64,000 nucleotides of DNA, taken from assembly GCA_001972305.1 (NCBI GenBank), contig BDDD01000311.1, positions 1 to 64,000 of the forward strand, in the 5' to 3' direction. Source of the DNA: Cephalotus follicularis. Lineage: Eukaryota; Streptophyta; Magnoliopsida; Oxalidales; Cephalotaceae. The notes beneath the pieces are model-generated. The model was not told where the DNA came from. It saw only the letters and a list, made by a program, of their open reading frames with translations, and searched no databases. The translations under genes were made by a program, and so were the position numbers. Of this stretch, positions 35,335 to 48,541 are shown piece by piece (position 1 is the stretch's first letter; each line of letters begins with the position of its first letter).

Positions 35335-38300
35335 TGAAATGAAACAAACTAAAAACACCAAACAAAACTAGAGTACTATCTGTATATTTTATCAACAAAG
35401 AGAGGAATTCACGAGATGGCATGGACAGACTGTTGTGTCATTTAAAATGGGCAACAGCTAGTCTTTGAATGTGACCCTCAGGCTCAACGGCTGCATTGAT
35501 TCGTTATTATTATTGTTTTGTATGATGTTGTGTCCATGTCCAAGTCCATAATGATGGTCGCTTGAGAAGCACATGAGACCGAGACTTGTAATGTGAAGGT
35601 AGATACAATGGCATATTCATATTGATGAATTATGATTGCAAAAATAGGACGCAACATTCCACTTTAAGCTAGGTTAATTTGGATGATGAACTTGGCTTCA
35701 TAATTAAGGATAGGATGGGCCTTTTCCTTGTAATAAAAATTAGAATGAATAAAGTTAGTTTTTCAGTTTTGATCATGAATACAAATTAATTTATCTGTTT
35801 AAAAAACTTACTTACTTTTACTCAATAATTTAATCCATTTTAATATTTTTTTAGTAAAATAACAGAGAACATTAATGAAATATCATATATTAGTCACATG
35901 GTATATGAGAGTTAAAAAGTACTTTTAATGTCAAAATATCATTATTTTCACATATTTAGTTTTATCAGTGAATTAAATTGTAAAGCGTGAAAAAAAAACT
36001 GTATGTGAAAAAAGAGGTGAAAGAAATGATAAATATTTGAAAAAAAATATTATCTTCACGTTAGAAATACTTTTTAACCCTCATGTGAATGACCAACAGA
36101 TGATTTTTTACTAATGTTTTCCGTTGTTTTATCACGAAAGTATAAAATGTACTAAAGTGTTGAACAAAGTGAAAATTCACGATTAATTTGTTAATTTTTT
36201 AAACTAACAGATTAATTTGTATTTTTGATCAAAATTGTGAAACTAAAATGTTATTTATTGGATCAACTTTATTCGGTTGTTTGAATGGGGTTTATGTTTA
36301 GGACTTGAGCGGAGTTGATCTCAAAGTTTAAAGCCCACTTTGAATACACAGATTTGGGGCATTTGTGTTTACTGTCTACTCGGGCCTCGGGCCTTTTATT
36401 GGGCTTGGTCTCACATCTACATGCAATCTAACTATCATTATCTAATGGGTTTCGTTTTTGGATAAAAATAGTCAACTTTTGTTGGTTGAATGAGTAGTCT
36501 TTAGGTTGCAATAATGCACCTCAAAAGAGGCAAGTCTATCTGATACAACTGATCATAATAAATCCATTATGTGTGTTCATTTTTGTTGTTGACATGTTGT
36601 TCTGGTTTTGTTATATGCAAAGCCTTATATTTTTAGTGAGGTTTGCCTGGTTGAGTTTCTTCTGGTAGCAGATTTCGTGCTTAATTTGATGGTCCTTGAA
36701 ATAAAATTCATTAATGCAAGATGAGAAAAAAAAACGACATGTGCTTAAATAATTCATGCATACCTAACTCTATATTTGGACTTTGTAAAAGATTCTCTCT
36801 TGTAATAGACACTGAGAGATCTTGGATGGAAATAAACGCACATAACTATAATATATATGATAAACTGTTATAAACTACTAACTTATACTTTTATCATTGT
36901 TATATATGTACATGGACCGTATATGTGTGGCCCCGCTTGTTAGCCCTAAACTGGTGCAGTATCCCCAGTTACATGGGTAACATCTGCAAGAGGCTCTTTG
37001 TGGAGAGACAACAAGGCATCACGCATATGATTGAACGGACTTGGCCTCTAGTGAACTTTGTCCTTCTCGTTGGCTAACTTGAAGTCAACTAGGTTTCTTG
37101 TCACTTCTTTAGTCTTTGATTAGGTTACCCATGAGGGCTTAATCACAACACAAGTTACCCTATTAACAATATCTATAACAGCTTTCACTCCATTTTCCTT
37201 CTTAGTGAGACAACCTTAATTCATAAGCCACAGCGATGGATTTACAATGGGTTCACTGGGTGGGGCACATGCCTCCATGTAAACAATATCTAAGGAAAAA
37301 TGAAAGAATTTCTAGAGACCAAAAAAAAAAAAAAATGCTCTGTTTTGATTCTTTCATTTGATTTTGGCCTTTAGTTATCCGAATCCACTTGTGGGTTACC
37401 TAATTATCCGTTAGACTTGATAAGTTACCTAGTTAGCAATTTCATATCAATTTTATGACTCTTATTTTAAGAATATAATTCTTGAATTTGATGTTCTATT
37501 TATGTAGATTTATTCACACTAAATTTTAAATTTATTGTATATCTCTAATTATTTTATCCATTTATCTGAATTTTAAGTGATAAATATAGAATAGTATATA
37601 CAATAGAATATCTATGGATATTTGATTGGTTTAAAATTTAACATAGTTAAATGATATACACAATTAATATCAAATTTAATAGTTAGATTCACAAAAATAA
37701 AAATCACAAGTATTATAGAAGGAAACTTATTTACTTAATCCGACCATATTCTCTTTACCAAAAATTAGGTTTTTATTATCGATTGAACTTGACTTAACGG
37801 ATTTTAGATACTCATCTGAACAAAAATAAGGTTAGGACACTCGATGTATGTTTATACCTTCTGCTTAATTATATATGTGTGGCAATAGATACGAAGATAA
37901 CGGATACAATACAGAAATAAATAAGACACTACAATTTACGTGGTTCGGTCAGGTACAGAAGATCGAAGATTTCACCGTAAAATAAAAATTTGAATAGTAA
38001 AGTCTGTTACACAAATCTTAGTAACATTTCTCTAATTCTTTCAAGACTCTTACGTAAAAGCGAACACACGAGCTGAGAAAATGCAAGACATAAACATGCA
38101 GGTTTCATTCTAACGTATAATCCAAAAAAGATTAAAAAGCAAATCTTTTGTGGAAGATAAGTTGAAGCAATTAGATAGAGAAATATAGGTGTCGATATTG
38201 AGGCCAGTGAGTCGATGTCCACGAAGTCAGTTTTTAGATATATTTTGGTTGGAAACCCATTGAAGCAAGCAAAATCAGTTGTTTAGCTGACACTTGAAAA

Positions 38301-38708
38301 CATTGTGGATGATAATTAATATTAACTTGGTACTTTTAGTTTTTTAAGTGACATCACTGCTCCATTATATTCAAGGCATACATGGTCCACCCGACAAGAA
38401 CCGAGGTTGAAGGAAAGCAAATTCTTTCTCAATATGTGTATATGAACCGTTTACTAACTGATAATGTAATCAAAACAGTTGTTTTACGTTACGTAATTTA
38501 GATAAAAGGAGAAAAGAATTAATCATATATATATGAACAATGCCACCTCCGCATCGGTACTAACCAATATTTCATTGATCTATAATTTATATTTTAAAAT
38601 TTAATTATTTGATTTCAGATTCTATTTATGTAGATATTTATACAAAATTTCAATTTGATCTCAAATTATATATATTCCATTTTATATACAATAATTCAAT
38701 CGTTATAT

Positions 38709-39017
38709 AGGGATGACAATTTCACCCGTACCCGCAGATATCTAAACTGAACCTGCACAATAGGGGTGGGTATGGTAATATCGTAATCAACCCGTACCCG
38801 AACCGAACCCGCTCCGATATATAATAAATTTAATATTTTATTGTTATTATATATGTTTTCTATAAGTTATTTGATGTTATTCTGATATATATTATAATTA
38901 AAATTTTAAGAAAAAATATACTAGCGGGTCAGGTCAGGTACGGGTTCTGTTGTGCTTACTCGGGTCGGGTACGGGTATAAAAAACTTGTGCCATAACCGA
39001 TCCGTTGTCATCTCTAT
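38709..39017. mobile_element. hAT-like non-autonomous element
   Basis: The ends are AGGGATGACAATTT and its inverse TTGTCATCTCTAT. The flanks CGTTATAT (38701-38708) and CGCTATAT (39018-39025) form an 8-bp duplication with one mismatch. The interior repeats ACCCGTACCCG / CGGGTACGGGT words. About 309 bp, no open frame. Confidence 0.85.
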
Positions 39018-41779
39018 CGCTATATGAGTTTTTCTTATAAATTAATATAATTATTAAACATGTATAATCTATATAAACAGATCTTAAAATGAAACGGTTA
39101 AATTTGTAAAATCTAAATGATAAATCAACGTGAAAATAAGTATTATTCCTCCACGTCGACGTGAAAGCAAGTACTATGCAATATATATAAGTAAATTAAA
39201 TATTTGTCTCTTTCAATACTCTGGCTGTTGACTAATGATACAAAATTATAAGCTGACTAATTGTATCAGAGTTTAGGTTTGAACTTTTGAAACAGCTAGC
39301 TTATGAAACAAGATAATCACCTTTGTTCAACAAACAATGAGGAGGGTTATTTTAAGACAGTAACACACAAGTACCACCAGCATTCAATTGTCGACCATGG
39401 TAAAATTGACGATGTTGATTTATGCATATATTTACAAATACTTTGCTGCAAATGAATTTGAGGGATACGAATTTGGGCACATATTTGGTGCTTAAACTAG
39501 TAAAAGCACAAGATATATAAAGGCTAAAGTATTCAGTTAGTCGCTAAACTTTGATCAAATATTTACTTAGGTAACTGTATTTCAGATTATGTTGATTAGA
39601 TCACCAAACTATTAAAATCTGATCAATTACATAACTGCCACTAGATTTTTTTAACACCATTATATATCTTTATGTCTACGTGACAAATAATTGTAAATAA
39701 CATGATTTTTTTTGGTGAGGTCATACTAATATTATGAAAGCTTACACAGGTGATAATTATTAACTACTTCAATTAATAATGTTTAACAAAATGGTATGAA
39801 ATGGATTGGAATTCTCTCCACGGCGCTAAGGATTGGGTAATATTCGATATATCAATACAACGGTCAAAATTAATAAATGTGTTTTATGAGACTCTTATCG
39901 GTAAGAGGATCTTAACCATTAAATTATTTCTCTATAGCGTTAGATTGGTGCATTGGGTAATGCCCAATCATTTCCGCGCTGGAGAGGATCTCAATCCGCA
40001 AGAAATTTACACCTAAAAATAATTTGAGTAAGTAAAGATTGATAAACTGGTAAAAGGTAAAAATAAAAGGATGTGCCAACCCTTTTGACCTAGCTAGTGG
40101 TAAGTCCTGGTTAGAGGGGAAGTTGGTGCAGCAAACGTCCTAAATCTACAACAATATATTTTGTAACCCTCTATGTACATTCTTCACACGCATCAGAATT
40201 ATATATATTTCAATTGCATTTCGATAGGTGTGGCCTTTTGTCCTCATTCTTTTGGTCCTAGGTGATCTTTTTGTTTTAAAATCAAGTATTAAAGTAGAAG
40301 ACTATCCTGTAGCACAAGCCAGTGTATCAAAGTTAGCCAATAATCTTTAACCACGAGCCAGTCTATAGGTCCTAAGATTAAAAAAAAAAGGGTGATTTTT
40401 TTTTGGCCTGAAATGTATAAAGTCAATGTAATTTGCTTGATACCATAAATACCTATAAGAAATATATATGCAGGAGCTGAGCATGGTGGAAAACTACCAT
40501 TACCAATAAATTTGAGAAAAGGAAGTACTTAAAATTCTTTACACTATCATAAATTCAAGAGAAGACTTTTTCCTACACGTAAAGGACAATAATCAATATA
40601 TGCACTAGATAGTTGAGAGTTGAGTTATTTCCTAAAGGACTGCCTTAATTACTCTCTCTACAGGCAGATTAAATTTAGCAACATATTCAAAGTTGTTACT
40701 AACATAGTTATATGCCTTATAATTTTTGTTTGTTGGGCTAATTGTATTGTCTCCTTATCTTCCATTATGCGAAGCCATCTAATTAATGAGTAATATTATT
40801 AAACGCAGTTACGATGTTATCACCGTAAAGACACGAAAATAACATTTTTGATGTTTTGACAATCATGTTTACTAGGGTTACTATCTAATTAATACCATTA
40901 TAATGTAATAACAAGAGGAGTAAAGATTGGGATCTGGTCCTCCAATTGGGGAAAATTAAATAAAATTTTGAATGAAACATCATCACTTGTTTGTTCAAAA
41001 ACAGGCATGGGAGTATTAATCTGGAACAAAAATTTTGTTTGTAATGACGTCTCTGATGATGCATAATGATTCATCTGCACTTTTTAAAATTATAATCTCC
41101 ATATTTTAGTGTATCATATATACTAAGCGGGTTAATTTAATTATTAGTCAATGAGGAAGATCCTTACTCATACCATACCCAAAAACAACTTTGATATTGT
41201 AGTTCTGCGATCTTCCGGTAGACTGTTGAACATCAATGAACCAATAATAGAGGATTAATTAACCACTCCCTTAATTTATATTGTAATTAGAGAAATCTTG
41301 GGTCACTTCACAAATCTCATAATTTATTTAGAATAAATCATTGATCAACAAATACACATTGAATGCCTATTGTATATACAATATGCTTTTAGTTTAATAA
41401 TTCTGAGAGACACCACAGATGCCACCTATAGGTCTAGTCTTAGCTCCCTCTCGCAAACATTTTAAAGTAATTCATGGCACGAAATGTTGTCTTATATCAA
41501 AGTACGCGATTGCATGTAATAACACGTATAAGTTAAATTTTATTTTAATACATGTGAACATTTTGTACACAATTGGTACGTAGATTCCGTAAGGTGTAAT
41601 TAAATAAAAGATATAAAACGAGAAGTCATTTTTGAAGCCATGCACACAATGACGAAAGATCTCTTCTTGCGTGCATGGATTGCATTCTTTTGACCAACTC
41701 TGACCTGACACGTATTACGTAATCTGATTAATTTCCATTCTAGTCAAGCTAGAAAGAGTGTAAACTATTTTTTGCTTTT

Positions 41780-42123
41780 GGTAAAATACTAATAAATTTT
41801 TGTGGTTTAGGATAAATGATATTTTAGCGCATAAAATTTTAAAATAGACAAAAATACATTTCAACTTAACAGACGTTTATTTTAATGTTTATTTATGAAC
41901 GTTATAAGGAGCTGTATATAAAAATCAAATTATAAATAAAAAAATGAAAGAGAGTAGTATAGAAATTATAAAATTATACTAATAGATATACTAACGATAA
42001 TTTGATGGGATATGTATTGTTGTCTTATTTTTGAATAATCGGGTGTTAAAAATATGTTTTTGAAACTTCAAGTATTAAAATGTCTTTCACGGTAAACCAT
42101 GAAAGATTTATTAGTATTTTACC
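41780..42123. mobile_element. miniature element with long inverted repeats
   Basis: GGTAAAATACTAATAAAT at the left is matched by ATTTATTAGTATTTTACC at the right, and pairing continues inward through TTGTGGTTT / AAACCATGAA. The length is about 344 bp. No exact target duplication was seen (the flanks are T-rich), so the superfamily is unassigned, though the ends resemble the element at 45689. Confidence 0.8.
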
Positions 42124-43223
42124 ATTTTTTATTAATAAAAGAGTATGCCAAACTCCCAATAACCTTTTACGTTAAAAACGAATGTATAAGTCGTTTATTT
42201 AGAGATTCAGGAATATTATACATAAAAATATTGTTTATACTGGATCAGTTTTCGACAATCCCATTCTCTGTCAAGTGGGCCCGGGGGTAGAGCTCCTCTG
42301 TCCAAAGGTGGGTCAGGGTTTGTGGACGAGCCAATGAGGTGGTTTTTTGGAGGAATTTTAATCCTTTTGTGTATCATTAGGGTTCTTCTCATAAATAACT
42401 AGTAACAAGGTTTCTAGGTTAGGTCGTAGACTTATTTTGTGATAATGGATTTTTGAGCTCTTTTCGTAATTTTTTCAGTTTGGGTTTTTTACGAAAATCT
42501 TGTGTATTTGTTCTTGTTTTTCTCGGTAATCTATTACTTATTGTGTGTAGGTTCTATTCGTAACAAAAACCTCACTTGTTAATTTGTAGCACCAAAATAT
42601 CATCTTTATTTACCTTTTGAGTTTATTTGAGAGGTCATTTTGAACTTATTTAGGCTATTTGAAGCATATTATCAGAGAAATTTGTGAGTGAGTGTTCATG
42701 TAAAAATGTGCAATAATAAAAGTTTTATATCAAAGAATAATATGACACAGTGTGATAAAATGATGATATAATCTCTTTTATTGATTGATTGTGTGGACAT
42801 GGTGTGTCCACCCAAAAAAAAAATTCATGCTTAATTAAACACCCATATGCATATGCTGCAATTTTAAATGACGCAACTAATTAATTAATTCACTATCTTA
42901 AATGTTAGTCTACATTTAAGAAAATATTTCATGTATTTGAGTCTGGTGTATACATAGCTAGTTATGGACATATCTATGTCTCTCTAAAATAAAAAATTAT
43001 TTTTTAAAGAAAGGGAGAGTATCTGTGTCCAAAAAATTTTCATGGTTATATAATCATTTTAAATCTGACATATGTAGACTATAGTATTGGAGGGTAGCGA
43101 ATATTTTTATATTTCACAATAGGGAGAGGCTTATATCCAGATGGGAGGAACTGTCACAATCTTAATCGTAATCAACCAATAATTTATTATTAGATTATCC
43201 AATACAAGAAGCAAAACTGAGAT

Positions 43224-43232
43224 TTTATATAA
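43224..43232 (+). promoter_or_regulatory. TATA box of the MYB gene
   Basis: TTTATATAA lies 46-54 bases upstream of the MYB start codon, which would place the transcript start some 20-25 bases before the ATG. Confidence 0.6.
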
Positions 43233-43277
43233 GTAGTAAGCCATAGTCTCGATGTTAACACATATCAGGGAAACAAA

Positions 43278-44486
43278 ATGGGGAGATCTCCTTGTTGTGA
43301 TGAGAATGGCCTTAAGAAAGGACCATGGCTACCTGAAGAAGACAAAAAACTGATCCAACATATTGAAAAACATGGCCATGGAAGTTGGAGAGCTCTCCCA
43401 AAGCTTGCAGGTATGTACCCCACAAAATCTTAAAATATTGAGTTGTCTCTTCCAATATTCTTAAGGATGCTTCTTTATGATTCACTTCTCTCTTTGCAGG
43501 CCTCAATAGATGTGGAAAGAGCTGTAGATTAAGGTGGACAAATTATCTAAGGCCTGATATCAAGAGGGGCAAATTCTCTCAAGAGGAAGAGCAAACAATT
43601 CTACATCTCCATTCCATCCTTGGAAACAAGTAGGCCTATATTCTATTATTCTTTTGCTTCCAACAAATTTAAAAAACAACAAATGTCACTACCTCTACTA
43701 ATTTACTACTCTTACCTGCTTTTGTTTGCAAGGTGGTCAGCAATAGCAACACACCTACCAGGAAGAACTGATAATGAAATCAAGAATTTCTGGAATACCC
43801 ATCTAAAAAAGAAGCTGATTCAGATGGGTTTTGATCCGATGACCCATCAACCAAGAACTGATCTATTTGCTAGCTTGCCTCAACTTTTAGCCTTGGCTAA
43901 CCTAAGAGACCTCATAGAGCACCACCCACTAGATGATCAAGCTATAAGACTACAAGCTGAGGCTGTTCAATTGGCTAAACTTCAATACTTACAATATTTT
44001 CTCCAAACATCAGCTTCAGTTAACAACAACTCATATTGCCAAAATGACATTACCGATTTGGATGCTCTAAATCTATTGAATTCATCAATTCTACCTATGA
44101 AAGAGAACTTGGTTGTTAATCCATCACCAGTGGAGAATCAAACCCCATTTTCCCTTGCAAATGCCACATCTCGACCACTCCACCATCCAAGTGTATTATC
44201 TCACTTACCAGACCCACAAGTCCCTTTCAACTTCCAAACATCATTGAATACTGTGATGGGCCAAGGTTGTAATAACTTTAACATGGTCACCACCCAAGGA
44301 GATCTTAACCCACTTGACTCTTCATGGGTTTTACAGTCTCCTACTCCTTCTGTCCCTCCATCTGTGACTGAGACCTCATTGAGCAATCAAGGTGATGCAA
44401 GCAGCACTTCTAGCTATGGTGCAGGATCATCTTCATTCTGGCATGAACTCTATTTTGATGAGCCTATTATGCATGAGATCTCTTAG
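43278..44486 (+). CDS. R2R3-MYB transcription factor, MYB93/MYB92/MYB53-like (subgroup S24)
   Basis: Three exons: 43278-43410, 43500-43629, 43733-44486, with the splice positions typical of R2R3-MYB genes (phase 1 and phase 2). They join to 338 aa. The R2 repeat (about residues 13-63) and the R3 repeat (about 66-114) keep their Trp/Phe spacing, with [17 protein letters not shown] at the start and [20 protein letters not shown] at the end of R3. Downstream, [20 protein letters not shown] (about 126-145), [11 protein letters not shown] (about 165) and the acidic C-terminus [14 protein letters not shown] are features recalled from Arabidopsis MYB93 and its relatives, which act in root endodermis, suberin formation and lateral-root control. 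The subgroup is from memory, not a tree. The gene looks intact; neighbours for several kb on both sides are transposon-derived. Confidence 0.95.
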
Positions 44487-45688
44487 GGGTTTACAGTTTA
44501 AGGGCTTTGGAGTTGCATCAGTCTGTGTTTTGCTACTGTTACTATAATTTATATATGTAGATGTCACGTCTTATATATGTACATGTATGAGCTCACATAT
44601 ACCTATATACTCATGTACTACTTGTGTATGTTTATGCATGCATGTGCACAGGATATAGATGCATACCATGTACATAATTTTGGGATGATATATAATTATT
44701 GAATTAGATGGAGTCAAATTGATTGGACCATCCAATCTTAGGACTTAGGAGTGTGCTACGTCAAAGATAAAGAAAAGAAAATTTGTTATCAGTTTTCCTT
44801 GTAATTTCATTATTATTTACAATTGCGAATTTATTTTCCCTACGATCAAATCCGTGTGGCTTGTAATTGGTATTTTATGTTTTTGTAATTTGTATTATCA
44901 GTGAGAAGGCGATGGTTCGATTCCTGGTAGGGTTTAAGGTTTGAAAAAATTTACCATTATGGTTTGTAATAAAAATATATATTCTATATCGTATACACTT
45001 AATTATTACTCAAACTAAATAGTTTATCATTTTAAACTCTCAATAAGGAAACTATACCATTTTGTTAATCATATTATTTAAAAAAGCAAATTAAACCATT
45101 TTGCTATTAATTATATTCTTATATATTACACATATATTATTAAAACAACTAATTAAGTATTACCATGATTATACAAATATAAATATTTAACAAATCATTT
45201 TATTCAAGAAACTTCAAACCTGATTAATTAAATCTATCATAATCAATCGTTATCAGACTAATAATCATATTTATTGAGATGTTGACCTATCTCATATCGG
45301 TTATGTATAAAGGGGTTTTTCACTTTAAATAGTTGAGCTTCAATTTCTTATTATAAAATTCAGGTTCAAACCCTAAAACTTTATACACACACATACATAC
45401 ACACATATGTGTGTGGCTTAACTCATATACTATATCAATGCTGGTAACTTAGATGCATAGTTACTTAAATTAAGTGACGCGTGATTAATATACGTGCACG
45501 CACACACATACACACATATATATAATTATAGGGTTCTAAATAGCATATGTTTGACTCAAATATACATGTTGAATGATTATTGACATGTGCAATATCAGAA
45601 CACCATGTAATCTCGAACATAAATCGTACTTGACTAAGACATGATCGATAAGCGCATTGACAGAAAGCTCAAACTCAAGTTAAAATTA

Positions 45689-45966
45689 GGGTAAAATACA
45701 AAAACTCTCATAAGGTTTGGACTCGTTAACATTTTGCCCCATCTGTTTTTAAATATTACAAAAAACATCTCTGATATTAATAACTCAGTGGCTAAATCTT
45801 TAAACGGACTCAAACCTGATAGGGTTAATCATTAAATGTACTCAAACCTGAGGGTGTTAATCGTTAAACGGACTCAAACCTGAGAGAGTTTTTTGTAATA
45901 TTTAAAAACAGAGGGAATAAAGTGTTAACGAATCCAAACCTCATGGGGGTTTTTTGTATTTTTCTT
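45689..45966. mobile_element. Mutator-like miniature element
   Basis: The left arm GGTAAAATACAAAAACTC...GGTTTGGACTCGTTAACA is inverted at the right end (TGTTAACGAATCCAAACC...GTATTTTTC). A perfect 9-bp flank TTAAAATTA lies at 45680-45688 and 45967-45975, as expected of Mutator-type insertions. The interior contains three copies of a roughly 35-bp unit with GGACTCAAACCTGA and GTTAATC. Confidence 0.88.
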
Positions 45967-45981
45967 TTAAAATTATTGAGA

Positions 45982-46100
45982 GGCAACCTAGTCATAAAAC
46001 ATATTTATATGGAAACTATAGTAGACTTTCCCATTATGGGCAACCTAGCTAGTCATAAAACATATTTATATGAAAACTCTAGTAGACTTTCCCATTATGG
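45982..46100. repeat. 57-62-bp tandem duplication
   Basis: Two adjacent copies (45982-46038 and 46039-46100) begin GGCAACCTAG and end CCCATTATGG. They differ by a 4-bp indel (CTAG) and a few substitutions. Confidence 0.92.
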
Positions 46101-46116
46101 GTTATACCACACTAGC

Positions 46117-46281
46117 AAGGACGAGCTTCAACAAATTGACAGGGCCAAAGTGTAAAAAAAAAAAATGGGAGGGCCAATATAGAAATCCAAGAATAATTTA
46201 GCATAAATATATTTAGAAACTTTTTTAAAAAAAAAATATGAGAGGGTTAGGGCCCCTGCTAGTCCCCTATGTTCGTCCATT
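46117..46281. mobile_element. hAT-like miniature element
   Basis: It begins AAGGACGAGC and ends GTTCGTCCATT, an imperfect inverted pair. CACACTAGC occurs directly on both sides (46108-46116 and 46282-46290), an 8-9-bp duplication. GGGCCCCTGCTAGTCCCCTA near the right end recurs in similar form at about 55519-55543, so it is a small family. Confidence 0.82.
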
Positions 46282-47819
46282 CACACTAGCCACGATCCAC
46301 ATCTGCATTATGAAGTGCGCGTAGCCTATACAATATTATATCACTGAACAACAATAGATCTCAAGGTTGTATCGAATGGATGATGTCAATATAATCAGAT
46401 GAACATTATTTTGCCAGTTTTATTAAACTAAAATCAACTATTGATAAAATCCTATAAATCAACAAATATTGCTAACATAAGGATCCCAAAATTTATCACA
46501 CTAGTCTGATTACCTTACTTATAATAATATTATTGTTTTTAATGATATTTGAATATTATTTGAAATCACAATGCAGTCTCTTGGCTTGAGCATTACATAT
46601 TCTATGTATGAAGGTTGGAGGAGTCACATAACAAGAGGAGGAAGAAGCTTTCACCTATAAATGTTGCAATTTGACTTGCGCACAATCGTTTTCACTCTCT
46701 ATCATCTTCTATTGGCGTCAATTATTGATTAACTATTTGACAAGCTAAAGACTGAAAACAATTAATGGTTCTTTTTCAAATTTGTATGGTTGTTAAACTT
46801 ACAATGAGTGAATATAATTACTTAATATGGCTTTTTTTGGTGAGCATTTTAAAGTAAAATGTTCAATTAACTACACGCAAATACACTACATTACAAAAGA
46901 AAGATCCAAAAACAACTCATATTTTCTTGATTGGAAAGAAGGGAGAATTCTTGTTAAAAAAAAGAAGAAGAGAGAATTATGTGAATGCAAAGTTCCCTAC
47001 TGTATATTACACACAATTTCTTTGATGGGTAGTTAAGAATGGATTCCTTTTCTATCAAGGGATTGACTGTAATACTATCAAAATTATTAACCCATAAGTT
47101 TAATTAATACAAAACATGTCATTATTTTAGTGTAGCTTTTAACACATGTCAATGACCCAATGGACTTGGTGAATAGCTTGTATCTTTTGGAATAAGCTCC
47201 ATTTAAGGAGATTATAGAAAATCTTTCATTAAAGTCAAGTTGGTCATGGTTGTCAATGAAACAAAGAAAAATATGATATGGTTAGGTTAGGTTTCTTCTC
47301 CTTCCTCATATCCTATTTTAAAGAGAAAATAAATTTCACCACCTAATCCTACCTCATATGTTAGATACTACCCAAAGTTTCTTATGTCATTGCAATTATG
47401 TTAAATGAGATTTTTATTTTATTAATTTATGCATGTTAAACCGTGTGGCTACTGGTGGCAATAATTTGGAAATGATGTCTACAAGTGCCAACATCAAGAA
47501 AGGGATGTTTTGTTCTATGACACATATGCTTTAATCATATGCTAATCAATGTGACACATATACTTTAATCATATGCTAATCAAGTTTTTGATTGTAGATC
47601 TTATGTTTAAATATGATAGTGGTAATTGTGTGTTGGAGATTATTTCAAATCAGTATATGTGGTACTGAAATGTGAGATTTTTTTTTTGTTTTTTTCCTTG
47701 GATATATAATTCATGATTATTTAGCACGCTTATGTACTAGTTTATCACGTAAGATTAAGCTACAATTTCTATAGATTATAACTTAATATGAAAAGATTTT
47801 CTCGAAAGTAATGTTGTTT

Positions 47820-48541
47820 GGGGGAATATGGAAATGGGCTCTGATCTTATTTTGGAAAATAAAATCAATAATAAAATATATTAATTTATTTTTTGCACAA
47901 TTTATATTTTATTAATTTAACCGTTGAATTTCATCTACTATATACGTAGATCATATATGTCAAGTTTCAATTCGATCGGATATCTTTAAATATGCAATTT
48001 ACATAAATTAAATATGACATTTATATAATTTTTAAAAATACCGTTAAAGAGTTGTTTATTAAATAGCATATTTAAAGATATTTTATGGAGTTAAAATTTG
48101 TCATGTATGATCTACATATTTAGTATATGAGATTCAACGATTGGATTAACGAAAAATAAATCGTACGAAAAATAAATCAATGTATTTTATTATTGAGCTT
48201 ACTTATGGAAATGAGCTCATAGCTCATTTTCATATTGGGATTGGATTCAGTCATTTTCTTTAAAAGAAAATGAACATTTCCTTTTCTATAAGAAATTCGT
48301 TTTTTACAAATCTAAACGTTAATATAACTAGTTAAGTTAAATACAAATAGTGATAAAAAGTGTTATGTCAAAATATTTAGTTAAAAATATTCAATTGACT
48401 TAAAATTGACATATACATATATCATAAATAGATTAATAAATCTAAAGGTTGGATTTGTAAAAAAACGAATTTCTTATAGGAAAATGATGGTTCTTTTTCT
48501 TTTAAAGAAAATGACCGAATCCAATCCCTTCTATATTCCCC
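47820..48541. mobile_element. fold-back element interrupted by a second fold-back element
   Basis: The outer element has long inverted arms: GGGGGAATATGGAAATGGGCTC at the left pairs with GAGCTCATTTTCATATT plus CCCC at the right. Pairing continues inward for more than 100 bp through AATCAATAATAAAATA and ATATACGTAGATCATA. Its right arm is broken by the element at 48237-48528. Removing that insert restores the terminal pairing. Confidence 0.8.
48237..48528. mobile_element. inner fold-back element nested in the outer one
   Basis: GGGATTGGATTC...CATTTTCTTTAAAAG at the left is inverted at the right (CTTTTAAAGAAAATG...GAATCCAATCCC), and pairing extends about 75 bp through AAGAAATTCGTTTTT. The flanks TTTCATATT and TTCTATATT look like a 9-bp duplication with two differences. 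No coding capacity. Confidence 0.85.

Larger units (their letters stand above)
35335..43223. other. large AT-rich intergenic region
   Basis: Nearly 8 kb without a gene that I can support. It holds two inverted-repeat elements listed separately (38709 and 41780). A fragment at about 37230-37350 (GATGGATTTACAATGGGTTC, then GGTGGGGCACATGCC) resembles the end of the element in the DTM1-like gene. A piece at 39520-39720 (AAAGTATTCAGTTAGTCGCTA) looks like a degraded repeat. A GC-richer stretch at about 42270-42360 has no recognised identity. Confidence 0.4.
44487..47819. other. intergenic region with small elements and a tandem duplication
   Basis: It holds the MYB 3' flank, then AT-rich DNA. The features with clear ends at 45689, 45982 and 46117 are listed separately. 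No gene was supported. Confidence 0.45.

Noticed and set aside
44914..44924. GGTTCGATTCC, a tRNA B-box-like word, possibly a tRNA or SINE.
   Set aside because: No A box or cloverleaf could be built around it and no poly-A or TSD was seen.
45285..45345. CTCATATCGGTTATGTATAAAGG, similar to the snRNA upstream element plus TATA.
   Set aside because: The element differs from the plant consensus at key bases and no snRNA sequence follows; similar words occur in degraded repeats.
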